Below, piece after piece: positions 33,398 to 42,811 of a stretch of 64,000 bases of DNA. The notes under the pieces are model-generated. The model was not told the DNA's origin. It was given only the letters and a program-made list of their open reading frames with translations, and did no database searches. Location of the stretch: contig NZ_SHKK01000001.1 of NCBI RefSeq assembly GCF_004217135.1, positions 744,001 through 808,000 on the forward strand. Direction: 5' to 3'. The translations under genes and the position numbers were made by a program. Positions within the stretch are counted from its first letter, which is position 1. Every line of letters begins with the position of its first letter. This DNA is from Micromonospora violae. Its GTDB lineage: Bacteria; Actinomycetota; Actinomycetes; Mycobacteriales; Micromonosporaceae.

Positions 33398-33413
33398 TAG
33401 AACAGGTGTACGA
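33398..33413. promoter_or_regulatory. LexA/SOS-box-like site before the 13E12 gene
   Basis: TAGAAC-AGGT-GTACGA against the mycobacterial SOS consensus TCGAAC-N4-GTTCGA: 10 of 12 fixed positions match. It overlaps the predicted -10 and lies 11 bp before the start codon, a repressing position. Confidence 0.6.
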
Positions 33414-33501
33414 CACTCTTGGTTCCTTGGCGGGCCAGCCTGGCTGCGTCGGCCGGCGGCAGTGGGCGGCTGTGCGGAAGGTGCTCTTCGCCGAGCCCGG
33501 T

Positions 33502-34428
33502 TCAGTGGCTGGTGGCGTCGACGAGGCGTTCGGTGGCGAGGCAGGAGACGAGGCAGCGTTCCTTGGCGTCGCCGGTCAGCCGGGCGGTCCAGTCGGTGAG
33601 GCCGCCATCACCGATCTCCAGGTCGCCGCCGAGGAGGCTGATCCGTAGGGCGCAACCGGTGTAGTAGCCGCGACCGCGCGTGCGCTCCGGCTCGTCCACG
33701 AGCGGCACCGCACCCCCGGCGAGCGCCGGTCGGACGGTGTCGGCTAGCCGTTCTCGGACGACCTGGTCGCCGAAGTGGGTCACGTGCAACTGCGGGACGG
33801 CCGCCGGGGCCAGCTCGGCGAGGACGGTCCGCCAGTAGCTGAGGTGCCGGACCAGCAGCCGGGCCTCGGTCCCTCCCGAGCCGGTGCCCCGGGCGCTGGA
33901 CACCAGGGCGAAGAGCCGGAAGTGCGCCGACGCGGCACTGCCGAAGTCCTGCGCCCGCAGTACCCGGTGGGCGGCGGCCAGGTGCACCTCGCTCTGTCGA
34001 CGGCGACGCACTGCCGCCTCGATGGCGAGGGCGTTGGTGGGATCGCTCAGCACCTCGCTGGCGCGCATCGTGGTGACGACCCTGTTCTGGCTGACCGGTG
34101 CGACCGCCGAGCAGGTGCCGACCGGTACGACCGGCGACAGCTCCACTCCGGCGACGTCGGTCGGCAGCAGCTCCCACATCCGGGCCTCCACCCGAGCGAG
34201 CACGCGCGGGTCCGTGCGGGCCGGGCGAACGAAGCGGTCCTCGCGCCAGCGGCGTACCACCTCGGACGGGCGCGCGGTCGACGCCCGGTCGCGGGCCACG
34301 GTCAGCAGCAGACTGCGCAGGTCCGCACCGGACAGTCCGGCCAGTGTGCTCCGCGTTCCCGCCGGCATCGCCGCCCACACCCGACGCTCCGCATCCGCCA
34401 GTTCGTCGCCATCCATGGGCCTCACCAT
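33502..34428 (-). CDS. Unknown 308-aa protein with faint class II tRNA-synthetase-like motifs
   Basis: I do not recognise a family. The N-terminal 70 residues are helical (DELADAERRVWAAMP). Later segments recall HisRS/HisZ: SAHFRLFALVSS like motif 2, RGRGYYTGCALRI like the HisRS (G)xxYYTG stretch, and CLATERL like motif 3. No complete active site can be confirmed, so this is at best a degenerate paralogue. The start may be ATG 34428 or ATG 34416 (GGTGAGG precedes the latter closely). It is divergent from the HAD gene; the region between holds a tandem repeat. Confidence 0.6.
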   Translation of the reverse strand: MVRPMDGDELADAERRVWAAMPAGTRSTLAGLSGADLRSLLLTVARDRASTARPSEVVRRWREDRFVRPARTDPRVLARVEARMWELLPTDVAGVELSPVVPVGTCSAVAPVSQNRVVTTMRASEVLSDPTNALAIEAAVRRRRQSEVHLAAAHRVLRAQDFGSAASAHFRLFALVSSARGTGSGGTEARLLVRHLSYWRTVLAELAPAAVPQLHVTHFGDQVVRERLADTVRPALAGGAVPLVDEPERTRGRGYYTGCALRISLLGGDLEIGDGGLTDWTARLTGDAKERCLVSCLATERLVDATSH

Positions 34429-34557
34429 GGCTGACGCCGCACTGCCGCTCCACCGGTTTTGCTGCCAGTCCGGTGATTCGTCCACGTCATCAGCTCGACA
34501 GCGCCGCCATGAGGGACGCCGACCCCCGGCGACCCCATTTAGGCTCCAGCGACACCG

Positions 34558-34627
34558 CGACCGCACGACAGCGACCGCACGACAGCGACCGCACGACAGC
34601 GACCGCACGACAGCGACCGCACGACAG
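34558..34627. repeat. 14-bp tandem repeat in front of the HAD gene
   Basis: Five perfect copies of CGACCGCACGACAG, followed by a partial sixth (CGACCGCGACGAGG). Perfect identity suggests recent expansion. The array ends 27 bp before the HAD start codon, and its unit is not a multiple of 3. Confidence 0.92.
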
Positions 34628-34654
34628 CGACCGCGACGAGGAACGGGGACAGAC

Positions 34655-35311
34655 ATGATCAGCACGGTCTTCTTCGATGTTGGCGGCACCATTCTCGACG
34701 AGTCCCGCGAGTTCGCCGACTGGGCCGACTGGCTCGACGTGCCCCGGCACACGTTCTCGGCGGTCTTCGGCGCGGTGATCGCCAGGGGTCTGGACTATCA
34801 GGAGGCGTTCCGGGTCTTCCGGCCCGACTTCGATCTCGCCACGGAGTTGGCCCGTCGGGAGGCCGCCGGCCGGACGGAGTCGTTCGGCGAGGAAGACCTG
34901 TACCCGGACGCGCGTGAGTGCCTGGCGTCCTTGAAGGACCAGGGCCTGTTCGTCGGCCTGGCCGGCAACCAGCCGGCTCACGCGGAGGCGACCCTGCGCG
35001 AACTCGACCTTCCCGTGGACGTGATCGGCACGTCGCACGGGTGGGGCGTGGCGAAGCCGGCACCGGCGTTCTTCGCGCGGGTCGTCGACGCGGGTGGCGG
35101 TGTCGCGTCGACGATCCTGTACGTCGGCGACCGACCCGACAACGACGTGCGCCCGGCCCTGGAGGCCGGCATGAAGACGTGCCTGATCCGGCGGGGCCCG
35201 TGGGGGCACATCCTCGACCCCGCCACCGTGGCCGAGCGGTGCCTGTTCCGGATCGACTCGCTGGACGAACTTCCCGGTCTGGTCGCGAAGCACAACGCGG
35301 CCGGCGGTTGA
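34655..35311 (+). CDS. HAD superfamily hydrolase (DxGGT type)
   Basis: 218-residue haloacid-dehalogenase-like phosphatase. Motif I reads FFDVGGTILDE: nucleophile Asp8 is present but the usual second Asp is Gly10, as in other DxGGT members. Motif II AGNQPA, motif III Lys in VAKPAPAFF, motif IV VGDRPDND are visible. The substrate is unknown. ATG 34655 follows GGGGACAG. The 14-bp repeat array lies in the presumed promoter or leader. Confidence 0.86.
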   Translation: MISTVFFDVGGTILDESREFADWADWLDVPRHTFSAVFGAVIARGLDYQEAFRVFRPDFDLATELARREAAGRTESFGEEDLYPDARECLASLKDQGLFVGLAGNQPAHAEATLRELDLPVDVIGTSHGWGVAKPAPAFFARVVDAGGGVASTILYVGDRPDNDVRPALEAGMKTCLIRRGPWGHILDPATVAERCLFRIDSLDELPGLVAKHNAAGG

Positions 35312-35332
35312 CCCGCCGACCGCGTGATCGTG

Positions 35333-35373
35333 CGGTCCTGGTGGCCACCTTCCCCTGGCGGCCACCAGGACCG
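35333..35373. terminator. Bidirectional terminator between HAD and cellulase genes
   Basis: Perfect 14-bp stem CGGTCCTGGTGGCC / GGCCACCAGGACCG with a 13-nt loop, in the 65-bp gap of two convergent genes. Confidence 0.7.
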
Positions 35374-35376
35374 GGC

Positions 35377-37986
35377 TCAGGTCAACGAGCAGGCCGCCCC
35401 GTTGACGGTGATCAGGCCGGGGCTCGGGTTGGCGCCGCCGGCGGTCGTCGCGTTGAAGCCGAACGTCACCGATCCGCCGGGTGCGATCTTGGTGTTGTAC
35501 GACTCGTTGCGTGCGGTCACCGTCGCGCCGGACTGGGTGACCTTCGCCAGCCAGGCCTCGCGTACCCGCTGGTCGCCGGTGAACGCGAACCGCACGTTCC
35601 ACCCGTTGACGGCCGTGGCGCCGGTGTTGCGGACGGTCAGCTGGGCGGTGAACCCGGTGCCGCCGTGCCAGGTGCCGTAGTTGGTGTAGTCCACCGAGCA
35701 GGTGGTCGCCGGCACCGCGCCGGAGTCACCCTGGTCGGCCAGGAACGAGGCGATCCAGGTCAGCGCCGAGTTCCAGTTGATCGCCACCTCGTTGGTCGAG
35801 TACGAGTTGATGTCGTCGACGTAGCAGAACATCGGCTCGCAGCCGGCCAGCAACTGTGCCACGAACGGGTCCTGAAGGGCCGCGTTCGGGCCACCGGCGA
35901 GCGAACCGGCGGGCGGTCGGGGCAGGCTCGGGTTGAGCTGGTTGCCGAAGATGCGGCTGTGCTGGTTCTGCGCGGCGTGCTCACCCCACCCGGTGATGTA
36001 GGAGATGTTCAGCGCGTTGCGACCGAGGATGTAGTCCATCGCCTGCACCGCGCCGTCGCGGTAGGAGGCGTCGCGGGTCAGGTCGAACGCGGTGGCCAGC
36101 ACGACGGCATTGTTGATGACGTTGCTGTTGCCGCCCCAGAAGTAGCTGTTGGCGTCACCGGGCATCGGCAGCCCGTACGCCTGCCGGCGTAGCTCGGCGA
36201 GGTACGTGTCGGCGGCGGCGGTGACCGAGGCGCGGACCCGGGCCAGGTCGGCGGCGGGCAGCCCGTTGGGCACGGTGGCCAGGTCGAGGCGGCCCAGCGC
36301 GGCGACGCTCTGCCAGCCGAAGCCGCGCGGGTCGAACACGTTGCCGGTGTGGTGCGGCGACGCCGTCAGGTCGGTCAGGTAGGTCGCTGCCCCGGTGGTC
36401 AGGTACAGCTCGGCCGCCGCCCAGTAGAACTCGTCGGTGACGTTGCTGTCGTCGTACGCGCCGCCGCCGTTGCCGTCGGTCGGGCTGGCGTACACCGCCG
36501 GGTGGGCCTTGGCGGCGCTGTAGGCCGTCTTCGCGGCGGTGGCGCAGCGGTTCGCGAACGCCGCGTCGTAGGGGGCGAACAGGCGCGCGCACTGGGCGGC
36601 GGTGGCGGCCATGTTGAGGGTGGCCGCGGTCGACGGCGGGTGCAGCTCGCGCGGCTGCGGGTCGTCCTGCGGGGCCAGCGGCAGCCCGGTCCAGTTCTGG
36701 TCGTGGATCTTGTGGTGGACCATTCCGGCGAGCGGCTTGCCGGCGGGCACCTGCATGCGCAGCAGGAACTCCAGCTCCCAGCGGGCCTCGTCGAGGATGT
36801 CCGGTACGCCGTTGCCGCGCTCGGGCACCCGCAGGGTGCTGTCGCCCAGCGCCGCGCCGCCGTCGGCGGTGGCCGCCGTCTTGGTCCGCTCGAAGGTGCT
36901 CAGCAACTGGTAGGTGGCGATGCCGCCGTTGACCACGTACTTGCCGTGGTCGCCGGCGTCGTACCAGCCGCCGCGCACGTCCAGCGAGTAGTCGCAGACG
37001 CCCGGCTGGCAGGGCACGTTGGTGTCGCCCTGGTTGGGTGCGACGCCGAGGTGGCCGGCGGGGCGGGCGTACTCCTCGCCGATCAGGTCACCGTCGATCG
37101 CGATGCCGCTGCGCTGGGCGTAGAAGAACTGCAACGAGTCGGAGCGCAGCTGGTCGTAGAGGGTGCCGGAGATGTCGAACGGGTGGCTGGTCTCGCCGTC
37201 CACGGTGAGCGTCAGGCCGCGCGCCGGGGTGCGGTAGCTGGAGAAGTCGACGGTGTGCACGTTCTGCCCGGAGGCGGCGTCGACACCGCGCGCGGTGGTG
37301 GTGCCGCTGGCCACGACGGCCCCGGCGGCGGAGCGCAGCTGCCAGGGCAGCGCGGTGGTGGCCTCGGTGACGACCGTGGCGTTCTTCGGGCCGCCGGGCA
37401 GGTAGCCGACCTGGTTGACCCGGACCCGTGGCCCGGTGTCCGGAACGTACGGCTCGGGTGGCTCGCCGCCGCGCAGCGAGACGTCGTCGAGGCAGATGGT
37501 CTGCGCCTCGGGGGAGCCGCCGACCTGGAAGATCAGTTGGGCGTTGGGGTTGTCGTCGGGGACGGTGAAGGTCTGCTCGACCCGCTGGAGGGTGCCGGTG
37601 GCGGTGGCGTCCACTGCCGCGTACGTGGTGTACGGGGCGCTGCCGAGCTGCAACACGGCCTTGACGGCGGCGCCGGGCGTGGCGGAGACCGCGAAGCCGA
37701 GGGTGTATTCGGCACCGGCGATCAGCGGTACGCCGTCCTGGCCGATGCCGGCGTCCCACGGGTTCGCCAGCCCGCCGGCGACGGTGGTGCAGAGCTGGCC
37801 GTCGGTGACCGCCAGCGAGCCGGTGCCGAAGGAGAACCAGGGGCTCACCCCGGCGCTGAAGTCGCCGTTGTCGATCTGCTCGGGGGCGTCCGGTGGTGGG
37901 TCGGCGTGGGCCGCGCCGGCGCCGGCGCCGGTGAGGGCCAGAGTGGTCGCCGCAGCCAGCAGGAGGCGGCGTCGGGATGGCGTCAC
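35377..37986 (-). CDS. Secreted GH9 cellulase with CBM4/9-like and CBM2 modules
   Basis: 869-residue endoglucanase-type enzyme. Order: signal peptide with twin-arginine look (SRRRLLLAA, cleavage near 28), CBM4/9-like domain (about 37-172), Ig-like CelD_N domain (about 187-275), GH9 catalytic domain (about 285-740) and C-terminal CBM2 (about 765-869). Catalytic Asp lie in [10 protein letters not shown] and the acid Glu in [13 protein letters not shown] 37986 has GGAAGGAC in front. Upstream lie a promoter and a CebR box, so cellobiose should induce it. Converges on the HAD gene. Confidence 0.95.
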   Translation of the reverse strand: MTPSRRRLLLAAATTLALTGAGAGAAHADPPPDAPEQIDNGDFSAGVSPWFSFGTGSLAVTDGQLCTTVAGGLANPWDAGIGQDGVPLIAGAEYTLGFAVSATPGAAVKAVLQLGSAPYTTYAAVDATATGTLQRVEQTFTVPDDNPNAQLIFQVGGSPEAQTICLDDVSLRGGEPPEPYVPDTGPRVRVNQVGYLPGGPKNATVVTEATTALPWQLRSAAGAVVASGTTTARGVDAASGQNVHTVDFSSYRTPARGLTLTVDGETSHPFDISGTLYDQLRSDSLQFFYAQRSGIAIDGDLIGEEYARPAGHLGVAPNQGDTNVPCQPGVCDYSLDVRGGWYDAGDHGKYVVNGGIATYQLLSTFERTKTAATADGGAALGDSTLRVPERGNGVPDILDEARWELEFLLRMQVPAGKPLAGMVHHKIHDQNWTGLPLAPQDDPQPRELHPPSTAATLNMAATAAQCARLFAPYDAAFANRCATAAKTAYSAAKAHPAVYASPTDGNGGGAYDDSNVTDEFYWAAAELYLTTGAATYLTDLTASPHHTGNVFDPRGFGWQSVAALGRLDLATVPNGLPAADLARVRASVTAAADTYLAELRRQAYGLPMPGDANSYFWGGNSNVINNAVVLATAFDLTRDASYRDGAVQAMDYILGRNALNISYITGWGEHAAQNQHSRIFGNQLNPSLPRPPAGSLAGGPNAALQDPFVAQLLAGCEPMFCYVDDINSYSTNEVAINWNSALTWIASFLADQGDSGAVPATTCSVDYTNYGTWHGGTGFTAQLTVRNTGATAVNGWNVRFAFTGDQRVREAWLAKVTQSGATVTARNESYNTKIAPGGSVTFGFNATTAGGANPSPGLITVNGAACSLT

Positions 37987-38045
37987 GGGGAGTCCTTCCG
38001 GGACGGGAGGGGGACGGTGGTGGCACGGTGGAGCTGCGAATTTTC

Positions 38046-38059
38046 TGGGAGCGCTCCCA
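38046..38059. promoter_or_regulatory. CebR operator (cellulose-utilisation box)
   Basis: TGGGAGCGCTCCCA, a perfect 14-bp palindrome identical to the CebR consensus. It lies 59 bp before the cellulase start and just downstream of the predicted transcription start. Confidence 0.92.
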
Positions 38060-38071
38060 GGTGTCTGCTCG

Positions 38072-38100
38072 ATGTTTCCAGTGCCGGTACGCCATGTCAA
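38072..38100 (-). promoter_or_regulatory. Predicted cellulase promoter
   Basis: On the minus strand: TTGACA (38095-38100), 17 bp, AAACAT (38072-38077). The start point falls near 38065, with the CebR box at about +6 to +19. Confidence 0.5.
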
Positions 38101-38258
38101 TTGATCTGGTTGGATGGGTTCGGGCATTCGACGAGGGCGGTCAGCCTGGCGGGCGCCGCCCGACGCGCCACCACCCGGACGTGAGATTGGCCGCGCCACG
38201 CGCCGTCGTCCTGATCTCCTAGAGACAACTGCGCCCTTCGCCTGGCAGGCTGCCTCCC

Positions 38259-38984
38259 ATGACCCTGAAGCTGCGTTCCGTGGGAACGAGCGACCGTGGG
38301 CTGATCCGCAGCGGAAACCAGGACGCCCTGCACGCCGGCACCTGGCTCGTCGCCGTCGCCGACGGCATGGGCGGGATGGCCGCCGGTGACCTCGCCAGCG
38401 CCCTCACCATCGACGCGGTCGCCCCGTTGGATGTGGAGACACCTGAGGACGCGCTGGTGGCCGCGCTGGAGGGTGGCATCGCGTTGGCCACCTCCCGGAT
38501 CCGCCAGGCCGTCGCCGAGGATCCCGAGCGCCAGGGCATGGGCACCACACTGACCGCCCTGCTCTTCGCCCGTACCGGCAGCTGCCTGGCGCTCGCGCAC
38601 GTCGGTGACTCCCGGGCCTACCTGTTCCGTGAGGGCGTGCTCAAACAGGTCACCCGGGACGACACGTTCGTCCAGATGCTGGTGGACCAGGGCGTGATCA
38701 CCGCGGACCAGGCCAGCAGTCACCCGCGCCGCGCCGTGGTCACCCAGGCCCTGCAGGGCGATGAGGTCTCCCCGTCGTACGCGACGATGGTGCCCCGGGC
38801 CGGCGACCGGTGGCTGCTGTGCAGTGACGGCCTCTCCAACGTGGTCCGTCCGGACACGCTCACCGAGGTGCTCAGTGGCTATCCGGACCGGGACGCCTGC
38901 GCCGGCAAGCTGATCGACCTGGCCCTGCACGCGGGCGCTCCGGACAACGTCACCGTCGTGGTGGCCGACGTCGTCGAGGAGTAG
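38259..38984 (+). CDS. PP2C-type protein serine/threonine phosphatase
   Basis: 241-residue PPM phosphatase of the PstP/Stp class, without membrane segment. Metal-binding motifs: [14 protein letters not shown] (the usual NED is NQD here), [31 protein letters not shown] and APDNVTVVV. It dephosphorylates Ser/Thr kinase substrates or anti-sigma antagonists. ATG 38259 follows a weak ribosome-binding site. Transcribed alone, convergent with hrpB. Confidence 0.9.
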   Translation: MTLKLRSVGTSDRGLIRSGNQDALHAGTWLVAVADGMGGMAAGDLASALTIDAVAPLDVETPEDALVAALEGGIALATSRIRQAVAEDPERQGMGTTLTALLFARTGSCLALAHVGDSRAYLFREGVLKQVTRDDTFVQMLVDQGVITADQASSHPRRAVVTQALQGDEVSPSYATMVPRAGDRWLLCSDGLSNVVRPDTLTEVLSGYPDRDACAGKLIDLALHAGAPDNVTVVVADVVEE

Positions 38985-38992
38985 CCCGGCGC

Positions 38993-41533
38993 TCAGCGCC
39001 GGCGTGGCGTGGCGTGCCGGGTGGGGGTGGCCGTTCCCGGATCCTCCGGCCACGGGTGCCGGGGATAGCGCCCGCGCAGTTCGGCGCGGACCTGCGGATA
39101 GCCGGTACGCCAGAACGACGCCAGATCCGCGGTGACCGCCACCGGCCGGCCGGCGGGGGAGAGCAGGTGCAGCAGCACCGGCACCCGACCGTCGGCGATG
39201 CGGGGGGCCGCCGGCCAGCCGAACGTCTCCTGGAGCTTCACGGCGAGCACCGGCGCCCCCGGGTCGCGGTAGTCCAGCCGGATCCGGGAACCACTCGGCA
39301 CCTCGATCCGCTCCGGGGCCAGCTCGTCGAGGCGGGCGGCCTGCGCCCAGGGCAGCAGCCGACGCAGCGCCGACGACACGTCCACCCGCGCCAGGTCGGC
39401 CCGGCGTCGGGCGGCGGCCAGCTCCGGGCCCAGCCAGCTCGGCGCGGCGTCGAGCAACGGCGCGTCATCGACCGCCGGCCACGGATCACCCAGGTGGTGC
39501 CGGAGGAACGCGAGCCGCTCGCGCAACGCCCGCGCCGCCGGTGTCCAGGGCAGCAACCCCAACCCGTCCTGACGCAGGCCCGTCAGCAACGCGTCGGCCA
39601 CCTCCGCCCGGTCCGGTCGGTCCAACCGGCGCTCGACCAGCTCGATCGCGCCCAGCCGGGTCACCTCCCGGGCCACCACGTCCCCGTCGGACCAGCCGAC
39701 CTCGCGACCCGTGCGCAGCAACGGCCCGGCGGCCTCCCGGGCCGTCGCCTCGTCCACCGGGGAGGCACGGCGGATGCGGGCCGACGGCGCGCCGGGGGTG
39801 CGGTCGGCGACCGCCACCGCCAGCCAGTCGGACCCGGTCAGCCCCGAGCCGGCGGCCAGCTCCGCGGCGGTCCCGCCGGTCATCAGGTACGCCGAACCGC
39901 CCGGCCGCCGCACCCGGGCCAACCGTTCCGGGTACGCCAACCCGACGAGCAGCCCGGCGGCGAGATCGTCGCTCAGCCGTCCCGAGCCGGCGAGGTCGGT
40001 GGCCTCGGCGCGGCTCCTGGGTGTGGCGTCGCTCGGCAGGGCGGCGCGCAGCCGGCGTACCTCGGTGCGCCAACGCGCGGTCGCGCCCGCGTCCACGCCG
40101 GTGCGCAGCCGACGCCAACCGGCGACCAGATCGTCACCGGGGCCGGCCGCGCTCTCCTCGGCCAGCAGGGCGACCACCTCGGCGGCCCGGTCGGCGCCCA
40201 CCCGACCGGCGCCGTCGAGCAGCGCACGGGCCAGCCGTGGGTGCGCCCCGGCGGCGGCGATCGACCGCCCCCGCGCCGTGATCCGACCGTCGGCGTCGAC
40301 CGCGCCCAGGGTCGCCAGGGTGTCCCGGGCCACCGTCATCGCGGCGGCCGGCGGCGCGTCGGGCAACGCGAGCCCCACGCCGTCCGGTCGGCCCCAGGCG
40401 GCCAACTCCAGCGCGAAGCCGGTCAGGTCGGCGGTGGCGACCTCCGGCTCGGCGCGGGCGGGCAGCCGTTCGTGGGTCGCCGCCGACCAGCAGCGGTAGA
40501 CGTATCCGGGGGCTTCCCGGCCGGCCCGACCGGCCCGCTGGGTGGCGGCGGCGCGGGAGACCGGCACGGTGACCAGCGCGCCCAGCCCACGGGCCAGATC
40601 GATCCGGGGCACTCGGGAGAGCCCGGCGTCCACCACGATCCGCACGCCCGGCACGGTCAGGCTGGTCTCGGCCAGCGCGGTGGACAGGACCACCCGTCGT
40701 CGGTCCGCGCGACGCAGCGCGGCGTCCTGCTCGGTGCCGCGTTGCCGGCCGTGCAGTGGCAGCAGCGCGACAGTGTCCCGCAGGTCGGCCAGCCGGCCGG
40801 TGACCGCCGCGATCTCGCCGGCCCCGGGCAGGAAGACCAGGACGTCGCCGTCGTGCTCGCGCAGCGCGCGGCGGACGGTGGCGGCCACGTGGTCGAGCAG
40901 CGCCCGGTCCACCGGCCCGGCCCCGGGCGGGGCGATCGGGCGTGCCGGGGGCGCCCAGATCCGCTGCACCGGATGCAGTGCCGAGTCGGCCCGGACCACC
41001 GGGGCCGGGGTGGGCCCGCCCAGCAGCGCGGCGAACCGGTCGGTGTCCGGGGTCGCCGACATCGCCAGCAGCCACAGGTCCGGTCGGAGGGTGGCGCGCG
41101 CCTCCACGGTGAAGGCCAACGCGAGGTCGGCGTCGAGTTGCCGTTCGTGGCACTCGTCGAGCAGCACGGCGCCGGTGCCGGGCAGTTCCGGGTCGTGGTG
41201 CAGCCGTCGGAGCAGCAGGCCGGTGGTGACCACCTCGATCCGGGTGGCCGGGCCGACCCGGCGTTCCCCGCGCACCGCGTAGCCGACCCGTTCGCCGACC
41301 CGTTCGCCGAGCAACTCGGCCATTCGCCGGGCCGCGGCCCGAGCCGCCACCCGGCGAGGTTGGGCGATCACCACCCGACCGGTCACCCGGTCGGCCACGG
41401 CCAACGGCGCGAGGGTGGTCTTACCGGTGCCCGGCGGGGCCACCAGCACGGCGGCCCCGGCCGCGCCGAGCGCCGCGACCAGCGCCGGCAGCACCGGACG
41501 GACCGGCAGGTCAAGGGTTACGTCGGAGAGCAC
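38993..41533 (-). CDS. hrpB: ATP-dependent helicase HrpB
   Basis: DExH helicase, 846 aa (family about 800-850). Walker A APPGTGKTT, motif II DECH (LLDECHERQLDADL), SATPDTDRF, and QRAGRAGREAPG. The HrpB C-terminal domain is present with PWTPAARALRERL and WPEDP near the end. I chose GTG 41533; GTG 41548 is also possible, and longer starts would run through the DUF397 stop. It follows that gene by about 28 bp. RNA target unknown; with HrpA and the DUF3516 helicase it is the third such enzyme here. Confidence 0.93.
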   Translation of the reverse strand: MLSDVTLDLPVRPVLPALVAALGAAGAAVLVAPPGTGKTTLAPLAVADRVTGRVVIAQPRRVAARAAARRMAELLGERVGERVGYAVRGERRVGPATRIEVVTTGLLLRRLHHDPELPGTGAVLLDECHERQLDADLALAFTVEARATLRPDLWLLAMSATPDTDRFAALLGGPTPAPVVRADSALHPVQRIWAPPARPIAPPGAGPVDRALLDHVAATVRRALREHDGDVLVFLPGAGEIAAVTGRLADLRDTVALLPLHGRQRGTEQDAALRRADRRRVVLSTALAETSLTVPGVRIVVDAGLSRVPRIDLARGLGALVTVPVSRAAATQRAGRAGREAPGYVYRCWSAATHERLPARAEPEVATADLTGFALELAAWGRPDGVGLALPDAPPAAAMTVARDTLATLGAVDADGRITARGRSIAAAGAHPRLARALLDGAGRVGADRAAEVVALLAEESAAGPGDDLVAGWRRLRTGVDAGATARWRTEVRRLRAALPSDATPRSRAEATDLAGSGRLSDDLAAGLLVGLAYPERLARVRRPGGSAYLMTGGTAAELAAGSGLTGSDWLAVAVADRTPGAPSARIRRASPVDEATAREAAGPLLRTGREVGWSDGDVVAREVTRLGAIELVERRLDRPDRAEVADALLTGLRQDGLGLLPWTPAARALRERLAFLRHHLGDPWPAVDDAPLLDAAPSWLGPELAAARRRADLARVDVSSALRRLLPWAQAARLDELAPERIEVPSGSRIRLDYRDPGAPVLAVKLQETFGWPAAPRIADGRVPVLLHLLSPAGRPVAVTADLASFWRTGYPQVRAELRGRYPRHPWPEDPGTATPTRHATPRRR

Positions 41534-41561
41534 GGCCCAGTCTCGCACCGGCGCGGGCGGA

Positions 41562-41762
41562 TCAGCGGCGACGGACCTCGTCGACGCCGAGCACGAAGGC
41601 CCGCCAGGCCGCCGCACCGAAGGCGAGCACCGGGCCGGAGCGGTCCTTGCTGTCCCGGACGGCGACCTGACCGTCGATTGTCGCGACCTCCACGCAGTTG
41701 CCGTTGCCGCTGCTGCGCGTGCTGGTGCGCCAATCTGCTCGGGTCCGGTCGTACGCCGTCAT
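41562..41762 (-). CDS. DUF397 protein
   Basis: 66-residue protein with the DUF397 pattern: WRTSTRSSGNGNCVEVA near the start, then VRDSKDRSGPVLAF and WRAFV. DUF397 genes in actinobacteria usually follow an XRE-DUF5753 gene, as here (41-bp gap). In the known WhiJ-type pairs the small protein is thought to work with, or counteract, the DNA-binding partner. ATG 41762 gives the normal family start; an ATG 45 bp upstream is not needed. Confidence 0.88.
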   Translation of the reverse strand: MTAYDRTRADWRTSTRSSGNGNCVEVATIDGQVAVRDSKDRSGPVLAFGAAAWRAFVLGVDEVRRR

Positions 41763-41803
41763 CCGCGGTACCTCTCGTCTGCGTCGGCGTGCCGCAGAAG
41801 CGG

Positions 41804-42670
41804 TCACGCAAAGTTACGAGAAGCCTCCTCAAGACGGGTCAGCGACGCCGTCGGATCGAGCGCCATCCGGCACAGCTCCTCGTGCAGAAGGCTATACCCG
41901 AGCACTTGATCGGCTTCCTCCAGAGCCAGTCCCATCGTGAGGTTATCCAGGTAAACCACGGACGCGTCGGCGGCGTCGGCGAAGTTGAGGATCACGTACG
42001 GGGTGCTCATGGCCGGATGGCCGCCGGCCGCGAATGGAAGTACCTGAATTGTCACGTTGGGTAGTTGAGCGATCCGGCTCATGTGGACCAACTGTTCGGC
42101 CATCACCGCGGTGCCGCCGACCGGGCGCAGGAGCACCGCCTCGTTGAGGATCACGGACAGGTCGACCGGGTCCTCGCGGCGCAGCACCTCCTGCCGGTGC
42201 AGCCGGGCGGCGACCTTGCGCTCCAGGCCGTCCTCACCGGCGGTGCGGCGGAAGATCTCCCGGGCGTACGCCTCGGTCTGCAACAACCCGGGCACCGACT
42301 CGGCCTCGTACGTGCGCAGCGCCGCCGCCTCGGCCTCCAGCCCGACGTAGAACTCGAACCACTCCGGGAGCACGTCGCTGTACTTCTGCCACCAGCCGCG
42401 CTGCTGCGCTCCTCGAGCGATCTCGATCAGCGCTTCGGCGTCGGTACCGGTCACCTCGTACAGGGCGAGGGCGGCGCGGACGTCGCGCGGCTTGATGCCG
42501 ATCTGCGCGGTCTCGATCCGGGAGAGGTTGCTCTTCGACATGTCGAGCTGGCGGGCGGCCACATCGAGTGTCATGCCCGCGCGTTCCCGGAGTTGGCGGA
42601 GTTCCCGAGCGATGCGGCGGCGTCGGACGGTGGGGCTGGCGGCGGGTCGGATGGTGGGAGTGGCGGTCAC
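41804..42670 (-). CDS. XRE family regulator with DUF5753 domain (Scr1/WhiJ type)
   Basis: 288-residue regulator. The helix-turn-helix covers residues about 17-75 (RRIARELRQLRERAGMTLDVAARQLDMSKSNLSRIE, in parts); the C-terminal DUF5753 domain runs from about 100 to 280 with YEAESVPGLLQTEAYAR. GTG 42670. Frames extending far upstream are shadows of the opposite strand. It pairs with the DUF397 gene and is divergent from the GPP34 gene with repeated GTTGC-type half sites between, so it may regulate both directions. Confidence 0.9.
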   Translation of the reverse strand: MTATPTIRPAASPTVRRRRIARELRQLRERAGMTLDVAARQLDMSKSNLSRIETAQIGIKPRDVRAALALYEVTGTDAEALIEIARGAQQRGWWQKYSDVLPEWFEFYVGLEAEAAALRTYEAESVPGLLQTEAYAREIFRRTAGEDGLERKVAARLHRQEVLRREDPVDLSVILNEAVLLRPVGGTAVMAEQLVHMSRIAQLPNVTIQVLPFAAGGHPAMSTPYVILNFADAADASVVYLDNLTMGLALEEADQVLGYSLLHEELCRMALDPTASLTRLEEASRNFA

Positions 42671-42717
42671 CGTCCGAGTCTGCCACGACAAGATCCGCAG
42701 GTCGCGCCTGCACGGAG

Positions 42718-42748
42718 TGCAACTTTCAAATGTGGGAGTTGCGTTGCA
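42718..42748. promoter_or_regulatory. GTTGCA half-site cluster, candidate XRE operator
   Basis: TGCAAC (42718-42723), AGTTGC (42737-42742) and GTTGCA (42743-42748): GCAACT and AGTTGC form an inverted repeat with 12-bp spacing, and a third site abuts. It is in the 141-bp gap between the XRE and GPP34 genes. Confidence 0.4.
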
Positions 42749-42811
42749 GTAGCTGTCGGTGCATCCTTTCTCGGTCGCGATCACTGTGGACACACCTGTG
42801 CGGGAGGACCG

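Noticed and set aside
34558..34627. Repeat array considered as CRISPR
   Set aside because: Repeats are contiguous, without spacers, and only 14 bp long; no cas genes are present.
33884..35311. Long HAD frame starting upstream inside the opposite gene
   Set aside because: It would translate the 14-bp repeats as low-complexity sequence; ATG 34655 gives the natural HAD start with motif I eight residues in.
38046..38059. LacI-type box as operator of the PP2C gene
   Set aside because: It is about 200 bp from that start but lies just inside the predicted cellulase transcript.
39014..42064. Open frame of about 1000 codons on the plus strand across hrpB and the DUF397/XRE genes
   Set aside because: Shadow of three convincing minus-strand genes with intact motifs.
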